Assembly: GCF_001661265.1 (NCBI RefSeq)
Contig: NW_017567017.1
Location: 186,001-250,000 of the forward strand
Direction of reading: 5' to 3'
Source: Saitoella complicata NRRL Y-17804
Lineage: Eukaryota; Ascomycota; Saitoellomycetes; Saitoellales; Saitoellaceae
Length of the DNA stretch: 64,000 nucleotides
A program made the translations under genes and the position numbers. This document shows positions 33,104 to 43,631 of the stretch, piece after piece. Every line of letters starts with the position of its first letter. Position 1 is the stretch's first letter. Below the pieces are notes generated by a model. It made no database searches. It was not told where the DNA came from and saw only the letters and a program-made list of their open reading frames with translations.

Positions 33104-36066
33104 TTAGAGCTTTAGCTCTCCCAGGATCTTCGCAGCCATGCTCTTGTAATGCAGGAAATCACCAGCAACCTTCTTGAACTGCACGCCGTACAACCCCAAC
33201 AACGGCACCTTAACGACATAAACCTCGAAATGCAAGACGAGCTCACCGCCGGGACCTCTGGCCTCTTCATCATCACTTCCAGAACCGAACATCATTGAAC
33301 TTCCGCCACGGTTATGGCCATTGGAGAGGCGTCGTCGAGACCTGCCTCCGTTCGTATCCTGTACACTGGACAGGTCGATTGAAGGACTATGATAGCAGTT
33401 GAATCCACCTTTAATCTCGCGGTACTTGACATCAAAGCGGTCAAGCACGCGAATGAGATCGGCGCGGATGACTTGAGGGGATTTCGTACTCGTCGTGTTG
33501 ACCGAGAACAATCCCTTCAAGAACACCGGCTTGAAATTGTCACCGTTGCTCGGCGACCTCGACAACCCACCATCTCCAGGGGTATTCGGCGACAACCGCG
33601 AAGTACCAGGACTGGGTCGCTGCGCATGCCCCATAGACTTCGCACGACTTGCACCGACGGTGCGAAGTCCTCCCTGTCCGTTCGCAGTCATATTCTCAGG
33701 AACCGCAGACAAACTTGCCTCCCTGTAGGGGCTCGGTGGACTACGGAACTCCAATCCGCGAGCCGACAGAGGCGCAGGCGGTGCAGCCTTTCCATTACCA
33801 GACATCGAGGTGGATCGGTGTACCCCAGTAGCGCCTGCCTGAGGAACCGAAAGTAATCCGTCTTCGGTCACAGCACGCGCTGCATCCGAGTCTCGCGACC
33901 TCCTTCCAGACAAGCTCTTCCTCGGCGGTGCGATATTCTCGACTGGCAAGGGAGGTAGAGGAGCCTGATGGTCATAACCAACACCAACCATAGGACTGGG
34001 CGGCGTGCTCTTACTCTTATCTCCACGCTTCGTACTCAATCTCCTCAACAATCCACTTCCAAAGCCACCACTCTTCTCCTTGGGTGGTAGTAAAGTCTGG
34101 TTCGTAGTTGTTGGCGGCGGCCTGAAATTCGGTGCAGGTGGTGGTTGCAATGTGACGTTGCGCATAGCATTGACCACTTCCTCTTCACCATGGGTACGGC
34201 TTCGAGCACGCGGAGTACTCGTACTTCCTGACCTGCCAATTGCAGCCTTGACAGGGGATGCAATCTCGTAGGACATGTCATTGGGATGCGCCTCCGCAGG
34301 GATAGGAATCTGTGGTATGGGCATCTCAGCAGCAAGCGACTGCAGAATGCCTGTTGCCCGGTCTTCTTCATGTGCCTGAACCCGTTGCTGACGTTCGCGG
34401 ACGAGGAAGTAAATGGAGATCAGAGGGTGAAACGCGTTGACGGGGTCCAGGACCGGCATGGACGGATCCAACAAGTTCAGGAACCCAGCCGTCGTTGGCG
34501 AACCCGCTGGACTGGATAACGACGGGTTTGATGACTTGCGCTGAAACCCACCGAACGAGAACTTCTTCTTCTCCAGTGATGGTGAAGGAATGGCACCTTG
34601 ATAGTACGCCTTCAACGCATTCCTGTAATCCTCGCTCTCCAACACGTCCACCAACTTCCGCTCAATCTCATCCTCCGCACCAAATTCAAACCCATGCATT
34701 CCCTTAATAACCTCTGGATCCAACTGCTGTGTCGTAAGCGGCTGCCGCGGTGGCAGGTAATTCTCCATAGGTGTGTCATAACCCCTCAACATCCATGGGT
34801 GACTGACGATCTCACTAAGCGATGCTCTCTTCAATGGATCCACCACCAGCATACGGGAAAGCAGATGCTTGCATTCTGGAGACAAGTAATTGGGGTAATC
34901 AACGATACCGCGCTTAATCTTGGCGTGTAGTGCTGGCATGCTCTGGTCGTCAAAGGGGACTTTGCCGCATACCAAGACGTACATCACGATACCGAAACTC
35001 CAAACATCGACTTCCGGACCAGTGTATGCTTTGGCATTCAGGAGCTCGGGCGCCGCGAAATACAGAGAACCGCAGAATGTTGACAAGTGTGACTTTGGCG
35101 AGTAGAGGTTCGACAGCCCAAAATCGATGAGCTTGATATTTCCGTTCTTCGAAATGAGGATGTTTTCGATTTTCAAATCTGTCCCCACAAGTTAGCCGGT
35201 GTATTCGAAGGACTATCATCTGTTAGCTACCTCGATGCACAATAGAGTTCTTATGCAAATAATCCAGCGCACTCCCAATCTGCCTCGCAAACTTCCTCGC
35301 CTGCTTCTCTTTCAGCTTTCCATGACTGATGATGTAATCCAACATTTGTCCTCCATTGACATATTCCATAACCATGTAGTAGTGATTCGACATTGCTTCA
35401 ACGGATTTCATGCCGCAGATGAAGGGATGTCGGATGAGGGTCATCATTGCTGCCTCGCGGACTGTACGGACTTCTTTTGCGTCGTCAGCGGGTGCTGGTG
35501 CTGGTTTGGGCATGCCGGAGGATGAGGAGTAGTTTGTTCTCGGTCTTGTCTCCGTTGCTCGAGGGATGATTTTAATAGCGACCTGTATGCTTGTCAATCA
35601 TCGGGTCACCCGGTCATTCGTTTGAATAGCATACCTGCTCGCCCGTCGCTTGATGGGTCGCCAACTTGACTTTTCCCATACTCCCCGCACCAATCGTCTT
35701 TCCAAGAATATACTCCCCTAACATCTTCCTCTTTTTCTGCGGTAATCGCTCCGGATGCCCGCTTGCCCCGTTATCATGCGGTACCCTGGCTGCTGGTGCC
35801 AAGTCTTCGACTGTGCTGACCGACGGTGGTGCATTCGCCGGACCGGCCAAAGCTCCTCTGTGCCCATTGTGGTACTGTGATGGTAAGGGAGCCGTCATGG
35901 GCATACGCGCACTCCCAGTTGACGACGGCGTTGGTATATTGATGTCGTGCGTATCGATTGGTGGTGGTGGTGGAGGACGCGAACGAGACCGTGGTCGGGG
36001 AAGGACGAGGTCGCCTATCGGAATTGGCGGAGCGGAGGTTGTTGTTGGACCTGGTACTGTTGACAT
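33104..36066 (-). CDS. KIN1: Kin1/Par-1/MARK-type protein kinase with KA1 domain
   Basis: Membrane-associated polarity kinase. Exons 36066-35635, 35582-35231 and 35178-33104 (two 52-nt introns) give 952 residues. A Pro/Arg-rich N terminus leads to the kinase domain: [21 protein letters not shown] after the first splice, HRDLKIEN formed across the second splice, [10 protein letters not shown], and [12 protein letters not shown]. The invariant Asp of HRD is built from G at the exon end plus AT of the next exon. A long Ser/Pro-rich linker follows. The C-terminal KA1 domain, binding acidic phospholipids, is seen as [18 protein letters not shown] and [20 protein letters not shown] near the end. 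Size and order match Kin1/Kin2. Confidence 0.93.
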
Positions 36067-36477
36067 GATTTCCCGGCGTCGATCCCGTGTTTGGAGTTCT
36101 GATACAAGGCGTGCAGTTGCGGTGTGCTCAGGTGTCTTGCACTGTAAGACAAATCCGTGCAAGCAGTCGGAGGGGTGAGTAGCCCAAGAGTTGGAAGTGA
36201 TAAAGTCGAAGAGAAGCCGATGATATATACACGACGGATGGTATACGCGAACAGTCCGTTGACTCGTTCCTCCAGAATGCTGGTGGTCAGTTCTGCAGCA
36301 CTCGCAGAAGGCTGGGCACCGCGAAGCAGCCCCGATGCAGAATGAAGTCAATCGACCGGCCCGACATGAAAATCCGACGGCAACAGAAAACCACCGGGTA
36401 TAGCAGATATTTATTGATAGTGAGAAAAGCTTGTGCGAAATGATGTGTCATCTGTCTCCCTTTTCCCCCCCCGAAAG
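36067..36477. other. Intergenic region upstream of the Kin1-like gene
   Basis: 411 bases between the kinase start and the Nas6 stop, both leftward. Holds the kinase promoter. An open minus-strand extension of the kinase frame reaches 36351 but looks non-coding. Confidence 0.4.
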
Positions 36478-37503
36478 CTACAGCTTGAGGCCCTCCTTCT
36501 TCGCTTCGTTCTTGATCCAGTCACGGACTTTCGGATCCTCGCAACTCTCCAACGGCGTGCATCCATCCTTGTCCGTTCTGTCTGGCCATGCGCCTGTAGT
36601 CATTGTCAGTATTGTGTTCTTTCGTCGGCATGATTGTCGACTCACCCTTCTTCAACAGCTCAATCGCAGCCTCGCCATGCCCTTCCGCGCACGCGTGATG
36701 CAGCGGAGTCATATTATGGTTGTCTGAGGCCTGCAATGGCGCCTTGTGCTCTAAGAGCAGGTTGATGAGAAAGACCGAGCCGATGGCCGCGGCACGGATG
36801 AGAGGTGTTTGTCCGGCCTTGTCCTTGGTCTTGACATTTGCAGGAGGTTCGTGTGAGAGGAGGAGTGGGACAAGCTAGGTTCGCAGTTAGCCACTGATTT
36901 GGACGATGGAAAGGTGGACGTACGTCTAGACGCTTCTTGGATACTGCGTAATGCCTAAACAAGCCGTGAGTAACACATCCCATGTTGGCCCGCCATGATC
37001 AGTCAGAACTCACAAGGCAGTTTGTCCACCATGACTCTGAATGTTCACATCCACTTCCGGGTTTTGGAGGAGCTTCTTCGCAATCTCATCCTGTCCCGCC
37101 GACACCGCAATCATCAAGGGAGTCCTGGTTGCGAAGTTAGACGTATCCCCATGCACACTCGTGAGTTGAAAATACCATCCTGCTCCCTCTGCAATGTTCA
37201 AGTCCACGTCCTTCTGCTCCAAAAGCATATCGACCACCGCGACATGGCCGTGAGAGCATGCCCAGTGAAGCGGAGTACGACCTATCACACCAAACGACGC
37301 TGTCAGGATCGATTGAAATAGACAGGCCAGAACTTTTCGGACGCACCATCCTATCCCAACAGTGAGCAAACATGTCGAACAAGGCAAACACCAAGAGGAC
37401 GTACCTCATCCTTGACGTTCAACGATAGCGGATCCTCAGCCAAGCACGACGCAACAACACGCTGATCACCCTCGATAGCAGCCTTGTGAATTGATGCTGA
37501 CAT
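36478..37503 (-). CDS. NAS6: Gankyrin/Nas6-like proteasome assembly chaperone
   Basis: Ankyrin-repeat chaperone that binds the Rpt3 ATPase during assembly of the 19S proteasome. Seven exons: 37503-37405, 37350-37347 (only 4 nt), 37281-37176, 37124-37014, 36954-36924, 36874-36646 and 36593-36478. The sum is exactly 232 codons, giving 231 residues (yeast 228, human 226). Ankyrin consensus units fall into place only after splicing: KDEDGRTPLHWACSHGH, GAGWTPLMIAVSAGQ, GGQTALHYAVSKKRLD, TPLIRAAAIGS, MTPLHHACAEGH and DKDGCTPLESC. Introns are 49-65 nt with CTAAC/CTGAC branch sites. This is the most intron-dense gene in the window. It is divergent from the R3HCC1L-like gene with 149 bases between starts. 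Confidence 0.92.
37347..37350 (-). other. NAS6: 4-nt microexon GATG in the Nas6-like gene
   Basis: The minus strand reads GGATAG, then GATG, then GTGCGT: an acceptor and a donor four bases apart. Including these bases turns exon 1 ‘KDE’ and exon 3 ‘RTPLHW’ into KDEDGRTPLHW, the exact ankyrin consensus and close to yeast Nas6. Skipping it breaks the frame. Flanking introns are 54 and 65 nt. A single-intron alternative with a GTGTTT donor at 37388 keeps frame but inserts non-consensus residues. Confidence 0.8.
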
Positions 37504-37652
37504 CTTGTCTCTTACGATTCCGAGATTGTTATTGCAACTGGGGAATGTCCGGGGGCGGGGAGGATATATACGGAGCACGTGCCCCTGCAGCCTATCCGTA
37601 AAAACTTGGAAGGACCGAAACTGAAAAAAAACGGACAACGAAGGGATCAAAG
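37504..37652. promoter_or_regulatory. Short shared promoter, Nas6-like and R3HCC1L-like genes
   Basis: 149 bases between divergent starts. ATATATA at about 37564-37570 may serve as a TATA box, and an E-box core CACGTG lies at about 37577-37582. I did not find the yeast proteasome element GGTGGCAAA. Confidence 0.4.
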
Positions 37653-38430
37653 ATGTCGTTGAAGGAAGAAGTCGACTCCCTCGCAGATGCCTTGGCACAG
37701 GCTTCCATCCCTGACAAGATCGAGGGAACGACCTCGAAGAACTTGGAGTTGTTCGAGTTTGACAAGGAGACGAAGAGCCGTAACATCCGCGACGCTGTCG
37801 GTCCGCACGTTTCCGGCGCTTTTTACCGAGTGAAGTGGTTGAACGACACTCACGCCGTCCTCATCTTCGATTCCGAGGAGATCGGTACGTCTACCCCCCC
37901 CCTCCGCGCTCTTCACTATCATTGCTTAACCCTTTGATTTAGCTGCCAAGGCCCTCGCTTCTTACTGTGCTCTTCCCGAGTCCGAGCGCCCCCTCACCGG
38001 CGGTATCCGCTACTACCTCGAGCCCCTCCCCGACCGTCAACCCCCTCCCGTCGACTCCCCCATCGGTCGCCGCTATGTCTCCCCCGCTAAGCGCATGCCC
38101 ACCATCGCCACTACCCAGCCTGTCATCCACAAGAACCCCTTCGCTTTCCTTGACGAGAGTGGCGAGGTTGTCGTTCCCAGCTCCCCCTCCCCCGCCTCCC
38201 CTGCCTCCCCCTCCGGATCCCGACCCGGTACTCCTGAGGTTAGGCCACAGAAGACGGATCAGGTCGCTAGGAGAATGATCGCCAATGCGCTCGGCGTCAA
38301 GGTTGAGAGGACCCCGGAGCAGAGGGCGTATGATAGAACAATCTTGGAGCAGGCTAGGAGACGGAAGGAGGAGGATAGGAAGAAGAAGAAGCAGCCTGTT
38401 TTGGACGAGGATGGTTGGGAGATTGCGTAG
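37653..38430 (+). CDS. R3HCC1L-like protein with RRM-type fold
   Basis: Exons 37653-37884 and 37943-38430 (58-nt intron) give 239 residues. The N-terminal 90 residues look like the RRM-like domain of R3HCC1L and its fungal relatives: KNLELFEFDKETKSRNIRDA, then FYRVKWLNDTHAVLIFDS and, across the splice, EEIAAKALA. The middle is Pro/Ser-rich with KNPFAFLDESGEVV. A basic coiled segment, RTILEQARRRKEEDRKKKK, precedes an acidic-aromatic end, DEDGWEIA. Family members bind RNA or the exon-junction complex in animals; the fungal role is unclear, so the call is structural. Confidence 0.65.
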
Positions 38431-38584
38431 ATGCAGTGTGCACATAAAAAAGGAAGAACCTAGGATGTATGTTATTGTTTGGCGTTTTTGGTTTTTTAAT
38501 ACGGGTTAATTTCACTTTTTGTATAGTAATGAATGGGACAATTAGAACTTCACTCATATATTCGTAATCTTGTTGATCATTGGA

Positions 38585-40294
38585 TCATGTCAGAGGTCTA
38601 TCTTTAGGTGGCATCCGAGGTGTCCAGCTCTCGGCAGGCCCTCCGCCATCTTCAGACCCACGACCACGACCACGACCCCGTCCTCTAAACCGCACTGGCC
38701 CTCCTCCGAACCCTCCCCTTGATCCTCCTCTTCCACCCTCGCGGCCTCCACGTCCTCTTCTAAATCCTCCTCTCTGTCCTCCTCTTTCACCTCCATGCTC
38801 TCCATTACGTGGACGTATGGGACTTTCCCCTTCCTGCTGTATTCTTTCTGCAAACGATTTCTTCCGGAGTGCTTGTTCCTCCTGTACTTCTAATGCAAAT
38901 CTCTTCCTGAAACCGTGTGTCTGATGAGTTGGTTTCGTTCCCTCATTCACGCTCCAGAAGACCTTCTCTCCAACTGTTCCAACGAATCTTAGTCTTTCTT
39001 CTTGTGGGATTTCCTCCCAATGTGTGATAGTGTTCGATTCGAAGGGCTTTGCGTCGAGATCACGCCGTGCGGCGATTGTGAGGTGAGCGTGCTTGTTAAC
39101 TGTGTAGAATGGTGCTTTCTCGTCGACGGGTTCCACTCTGACAGCGAATACCCGGTTTTTGATTAAACCCCTAGCCACGGTCTCGAACTCCAATTGATAC
39201 CCCAATCCACCTGATTTCTTCAATAGCCAATTGGGATGTGCATGTTTGGGAGTTATGGTGATGTGGTCGGCATATGTGGACCATCTGCCCGGATCCCCTT
39301 CTGGGATTGCCGGCGGTGCGAAATGCTTCAGCAGATGTTGCTTGTCCTCGTATGTCAGGAGGTAGCCGGTGAACAAAACTCGACCTTTCCACACGTGCAG
39401 TTCGTCCCACGGAGAGGCAGCCTCACGGTTGTTGTCATTAACCATAGACCGAATAAGCTCAATCTCCTTTTCCTTTGGCAAATACCTCGTAGTTGGTGGA
39501 ACATCGATCACCTCGACTTCCAGTGGCTCCTTCCCTACCGAGTTTTGTACAATTGCTTCCCCCTCGAGGAACTCGCGGAATGCCGTTGCATGATGCGGCC
39601 GGTCTTCATAAACCTTTATTGACTGCGTTTTCGGAAATGTGCGTAGTGTATCAGCCAAGAAAGCTTTCTTGAACTCAAGGGTATTCTCGAACTGTTCCAC
39701 TGGCATAGACGGCTTTAGCGAGATGACATCGAACTCAAGCTGCTTCGAGTTCAATATTCTTGATAAGAGCGGCGTATACCGCTTGCGTCCTCGACCTGTT
39801 AGGAGCACCGTCAAGGCATGTTTGTCCGCCATGGAGCTTCGTGCTCGGTCGACGACGTCTTCATTCCAGTGTCCCTCCCATGCACGTTTCTCCTCCACGT
39901 CTGGCCCTTCTCCAGTGGCGGCCAGAATACGTGGGTCATGCCACCATCCTCCTTTTCCGCCAAAGCCACTATCCGAAAAAATCATGCCTATTGTGGCTCC
40001 ATCCCAAAGGTCATGTGTATTTGGCAACGGTGTCTGGAAGAGTGTGTTGTCGAAGTCGAATACGTTTACGCGCTGGATATTTGATAGATCCGGAAGGCTG
40101 CGAACCTGATCGTCCCATCGCTTCATGTACTTCTCGATGTTAGCCGCCATTGTGTCGCTGCGGATGTGTAAAGGTCGTATTCCGCAGGCTTGAGAGCGGT
40201 AAAGCGGCGTGATGACAACCCTGCTGTCGAAGGCAAGTGTTCGACGTAATATCGACGATGGATTGATTGTATGCGCCAGTAAAGGCCTTATCAT
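38585..40294 (-). CDS. HAD phosphatase plus 2H-like domain, Swiss-Army-Knife RNA-repair family, RGG tail
   Basis: A single exon of 569 residues. The first HAD motif is VFDFDNTLF (Asp80, Asp82), followed by LLTGRGRK (Thr166), a lysine near 210 and VYEDRPHH (Asp231), giving all four HAD motifs. This matches the HAD_SAK_1 family predicted to act in RNA end repair. About 110 residues later come two H-x-T motifs, HIT at 344-346 and HLT at 404-406, the hallmark of 2H phosphoesterases that open cyclic phosphates. The last 90 residues are a Gly/Arg-rich RGG tail typical of RNA-binding proteins. The N-terminal 40 residues resemble a mitochondrial presequence; an internal ATG at 40150 (residue 49) could give a cytosolic form. 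Substrate is unknown. Confidence 0.75.
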   Translation of the reverse strand: MIRPLLAHTINPSSILRRTLAFDSRVVITPLYRSQACGIRPLHIRSDTMAANIEKYMKRWDDQVRSLPDLSNIQRVNVFDFDNTLFQTPLPNTHDLWDGATIGMIFSDSGFGGKGGWWHDPRILAATGEGPDVEEKRAWEGHWNEDVVDRARSSMADKHALTVLLTGRGRKRYTPLLSRILNSKQLEFDVISLKPSMPVEQFENTLEFKKAFLADTLRTFPKTQSIKVYEDRPHHATAFREFLEGEAIVQNSVGKEPLEVEVIDVPPTTRYLPKEKEIELIRSMVNDNNREAASPWDELHVWKGRVLFTGYLLTYEDKQHLLKHFAPPAIPEGDPGRWSTYADHITITPKHAHPNWLLKKSGGLGYQLEFETVARGLIKNRVFAVRVEPVDEKAPFYTVNKHAHLTIAARRDLDAKPFESNTITHWEEIPQEERLRFVGTVGEKVFWSVNEGTKPTHQTHGFRKRFALEVQEEQALRKKSFAERIQQEGESPIRPRNGEHGGERGGQRGGFRRGRGGREGGRGGSRGGFGGGPVRFRGRGRGRGRGSEDGGGPAESWTPRMPPKDRPLT

Positions 40295-40492
40295 GTGTAT
40301 GCTAGGATTTCAGCACCTGTCGCAGTTGTGAAATGCCGTTGCCTCACAACTACGTCAAGCTTCATTCATACAAAGGCCATCACGCATACGAATCCGATCA
40401 AACTTTAAAAATTGGAAGGCCAGATATATTCAAGAAATGCTATGCTTACAGAAATCAGCAAATTACGCCAAACTCCCAACCAAGAATCACTT

Positions 40493-43177
40493 TTATCGTT
40501 TCGCGTTCAACTGTCCCACCAGTTCACTGATTTGCTCCTTGTACATCTCCTTGATTTCCTTGACATCCATACGTAATTCCTGCAACGACTCTTCCTTCTC
40601 ACCCAGTAGCTCCAACGCCGAGTCGTATCGCGTCTGGAGCGTTTGTAACGCCTGTGCTGTCTCCTCCAATTGTGACGCAACACTGCGCTTTTCTTCGAGT
40701 TCGCTCAAGAGCTGAACGCACTCTTGCCTCGCTGCTTCACGCTCGGAGGAAATATTCGCAATCTCTTCCCGCAGCCCGGTAAGCTCAGACTCAAGACGCC
40801 GCACGTTTGCGGACATGCGTTCCATAATCGACACGCTTGGTCCGGGACCAATGTTGGTTGACACACTCATCTGATCGCGTGGAGTGCGTGCGTGCGGCGA
40901 CCTCGGAGTTTCTGGAGATACATCGCGGTCATCTTCCCAATCGTGATCCGGGATCGTCTCGTGCGCAGGGGTGTATATGCGGCCCGAGTTACGTCGAGGG
41001 AAGGACTGCTGCCATGATTGAGGGTTTGGCGACTTCGGCAGGTTTATCATGAGATCTGAGGTAGAAGACGTGACCCGTCGTGAGATAGGTGGCACAGACG
41101 GTGACATGGGTGCGGTAGGGCTCAACATGCGGTCGAGCATGGGCGGTGAGTTATACTCTTGTTCCCATTTGAGCTTGTCCTCTTGCAGTCGAGATTGCAA
41201 ATCCGCCTCCGCATCCTTCTTGAGCTTATCCAACTCAGCTATTTGTTCATCCCTTGCCTTTTGTGCCGATTGAAGTTCATTTTCCAATTCTTGTACCTTG
41301 TTGCTGTGTCGCGTTTGGCTCTCCTGCATCGTCTCCAGATCATTCTCAAGCTGCGCAACCTTGGTCCTCAACTCGTCGCTCTCATCCTCAAGATCCCGCA
41401 CTTCGGCCTTCGTATCCTTCAGCTTCTTTCGGAGCTCGGCTTCCTTCTTCACCCATTCTTCCTTCTCCTTCTCCAACGCCGCAGTCTTGTTGAGCATTGC
41501 GCCTTCCAGAACTCTCCAGTTTTCCCGTGCGACCGACTGTTGTGTCTGGAGCATCTCGATCTGGCGCATTAAACCAACATGTGTATCCTTGTTGAGCGCA
41601 GCAGCACTTGCCTCCTCGGCACGAGAGCGCATGACCTCAAGCTTTTGCTCGAGTCGTACGATCTCAGTTCGAAGTTCATCTTCTGTCGTGCGAGCGCGTT
41701 CGGCGTCCCGAGCCATCTTTGCGCGAAGTTCGGACATGGCTGCTTCCGCGTCATCCGCTGCTTTGGCCGCCGCGCTCTTCGTCCGTTCAAGCTCAGCGCG
41801 GAGACCGGTGCTGACCGCTCGTTCAGATTCCAAAGCGGCAGTTTGGACGCTGCGAATTGCTTCAACGGCACGTGCCCTGGCTTCGCCAAGCTCGGCTCGT
41901 AGCTTTTCGGCATCATCTCGGTATTTGTCGCGTTCGGCACGGGTTTTGTTCAGTTCGTTCTCGGTTTTGGCATATGTCTTGATTCGCTCGGTTTGTAGAC
42001 GCTCGACGTCTTGACTTGCCTTCAATTTCTGCCGTACGTCTGCAAGATCCTTCTCAATCTTCTCCTGTCTCCTCTTTGTGTCCGTAAGAGCTTTCTCGTC
42101 GTCCATCGCCTTCTTGCGCAGGGCTTTGATAGTCGTATTGAGCTGTAGTTCCTTCTTCGATAGCTTCTCTCCTTCTTCCAACAGTGCCTGAATCCGCTCA
42201 TCCCGTTCGGCAAGCTGACTAGAAACGTCGACCCTCTGTGCATCACTCGAGCTCCTAGCATTTAATTCAAGCTCCTCGATTCTCTTTGCTGCCGTTTGTC
42301 GTTCCTCCTCTCGTTTCGCCTCGGAAGCTTCCAACGCGGCGCGTAACTGCGCAATGATCTCCGAGTCTTGCTCTGCGTTCGCAGGTTCTTCTTGAAGACC
42401 TTTGACTTTTTCTTCGACACCATTCTCCATATGACTTTCCGTCGGTTCGTGTTCGGAAGAAGATGAGGCAGGTCGTGTCTGCGGTGCTGACTCTTGAGGC
42501 GTGTGAAAGTTGTCGGTATGGGAGGAAGGCGATGGGAGATTTGGAGTGGCTGCACCTGACTGAGCAGCAGATAGAGCTTCTCCCATGAGAGGAAGAGCAG
42601 CAGCAATAAATGTTGGTAGATCGGGTGTTGACGAAGGTTCTGTCGATTGGGTGACGGCGGAGTTCATGTCGGTGGTCGTAACTGCCAAGTCTGCCGCACT
42701 TTCATCTCCTTCAATGTTTACGTTCACGCCTTCACTTGTCGAGATGTCTCTCTGCTCAGATACCTGCGTTGTTTCATTCTCCTTCACTTCCACACTCGGT
42801 GCCTCCACCTTGACTTCCGCCGTTTGTGAGCGCTGACTGTCAGTACTCCTCCGTGGCTCTGCCGACGGCGGTCGCTGTACATCCAAGCTGCCCCTCGGTG
42901 AGCCAATGCCTCCATTCTGTGGACTGACAGCCTTTCCTCTTGCCAAAGCCATGGCCAACCTCTCCTGCATGGTCATCCTCCCCGTTGATGGTGCGGGCGA
43001 CGGTGTCGATTGCTCCTTCTTCAGTACAGGCGTCGCTGCGGTGCTATCCAGAGCTCGATCCAATTGATGTTCAACGTTCGCCAAAGCCTTCGAAAGGAAA
43101 CCGCCGACACCCCATCCCGATGCCGCGGGTGCTTTGACCGCTGGTGGATCCGCCTTACTGTCCTTCCCGCTTGACAT
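40493..43177 (-). CDS. SGM1: TMF/Sgm1-type golgin
   Basis: Coiled-coil tethering protein of the Golgi that binds Rab6/Ypt6. A single exon of 894 residues from the ATG at 43177. The N terminus has WGVGGFLSKALANVEHQLDRAL, an amphipathic segment common at the start of TMF proteins. A low-complexity Ser/Thr/Glu-rich region follows to about residue 270. The rest is heptad coiled coil (many EL, LR and KK patterns) broken by a Pro/Ser-rich gap near residue 680. The C terminus matches the TMF C-terminal Rab-binding coiled coil: NVRRLESELTGLREEIA, VQLLSELEE and LQTRYDSALELLGEKEE. It is divergent from the exopolyphosphatase gene. Confidence 0.85.
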   Translation of the reverse strand: MSSGKDSKADPPAVKAPAASGWGVGGFLSKALANVEHQLDRALDSTAATPVLKKEQSTPSPAPSTGRMTMQERLAMALARGKAVSPQNGGIGSPRGSLDVQRPPSAEPRRSTDSQRSQTAEVKVEAPSVEVKENETTQVSEQRDISTSEGVNVNIEGDESAADLAVTTTDMNSAVTQSTEPSSTPDLPTFIAAALPLMGEALSAAQSGAATPNLPSPSSHTDNFHTPQESAPQTRPASSSSEHEPTESHMENGVEEKVKGLQEEPANAEQDSEIIAQLRAALEASEAKREEERQTAAKRIEELELNARSSSDAQRVDVSSQLAERDERIQALLEEGEKLSKKELQLNTTIKALRKKAMDDEKALTDTKRRQEKIEKDLADVRQKLKASQDVERLQTERIKTYAKTENELNKTRAERDKYRDDAEKLRAELGEARARAVEAIRSVQTAALESERAVSTGLRAELERTKSAAAKAADDAEAAMSELRAKMARDAERARTTEDELRTEIVRLEQKLEVMRSRAEEASAAALNKDTHVGLMRQIEMLQTQQSVARENWRVLEGAMLNKTAALEKEKEEWVKKEAELRKKLKDTKAEVRDLEDESDELRTKVAQLENDLETMQESQTRHSNKVQELENELQSAQKARDEQIAELDKLKKDAEADLQSRLQEDKLKWEQEYNSPPMLDRMLSPTAPMSPSVPPISRRVTSSTSDLMINLPKSPNPQSWQQSFPRRNSGRIYTPAHETIPDHDWEDDRDVSPETPRSPHARTPRDQMSVSTNIGPGPSVSIMERMSANVRRLESELTGLREEIANISSEREAARQECVQLLSELEEKRSVASQLEETAQALQTLQTRYDSALELLGEKEESLQELRMDVKEIKEMYKEQISELVGQLNAKR

Positions 43178-43631
43178 TGCGGGACGCAATTGGCAATTGT
43201 CACACGCGTTGATGCTCTGCTAGCAGGCGATATGTCTGGCCTCCTGTATAGGACAGCTCAGCACCGGCCCTTTGCTCTATACGATTTGAAGCTTGGCTTG
43301 GCTTCGGCTCGGGCTCAGGCTGCGCGCGGCTCGCTCGGCCGCAGCAACCCGCTGTGGGTGCTGGCATGAGTAACATGAACCAGATGAGGTGAAGCTGACC
43401 GGTCAAACACGATAATATCAAACTTTGTTCTTGCAGTTTCTGCATCTCCCTGGTCCGCAATGACAGGGGTGGTAGGCGTGACGCGTACGCTCGCAGGTCA
43501 GGTGCCCTGACGTCCTTGGTCTATAAAACACCGAGTTGGCAGCATACACCCCACAATACCATACCCACCCACTTCACCCCCCTTTATCCTCGACTGGTCT
43601 CGAGGATTACCCTTTGCTCAACTACTCTTTA
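43178..43631. promoter_or_regulatory. Shared promoter, golgin and exopolyphosphatase genes
   Basis: 454 bases between divergent starts. TATAAAA at 43522-43528 on the plus strand is 104 bases before the exopolyphosphatase ATG. It supports transcription starting after 43550 and hence use of the 43632 ATG. Confidence 0.5.

Noticed and set aside
35104-35188. Kinase frame beginning at GTG inside the second Kin1 intron
   Set aside because: The apparent start is intron sequence; splicing restores HRDLKIEN with the upstream kinase lobe.
43536-43631. Upstream start of the exopolyphosphatase
   Set aside because: The codon there is TTG, and it lies only 8 bases after a TATA box, too close to be in the transcript.
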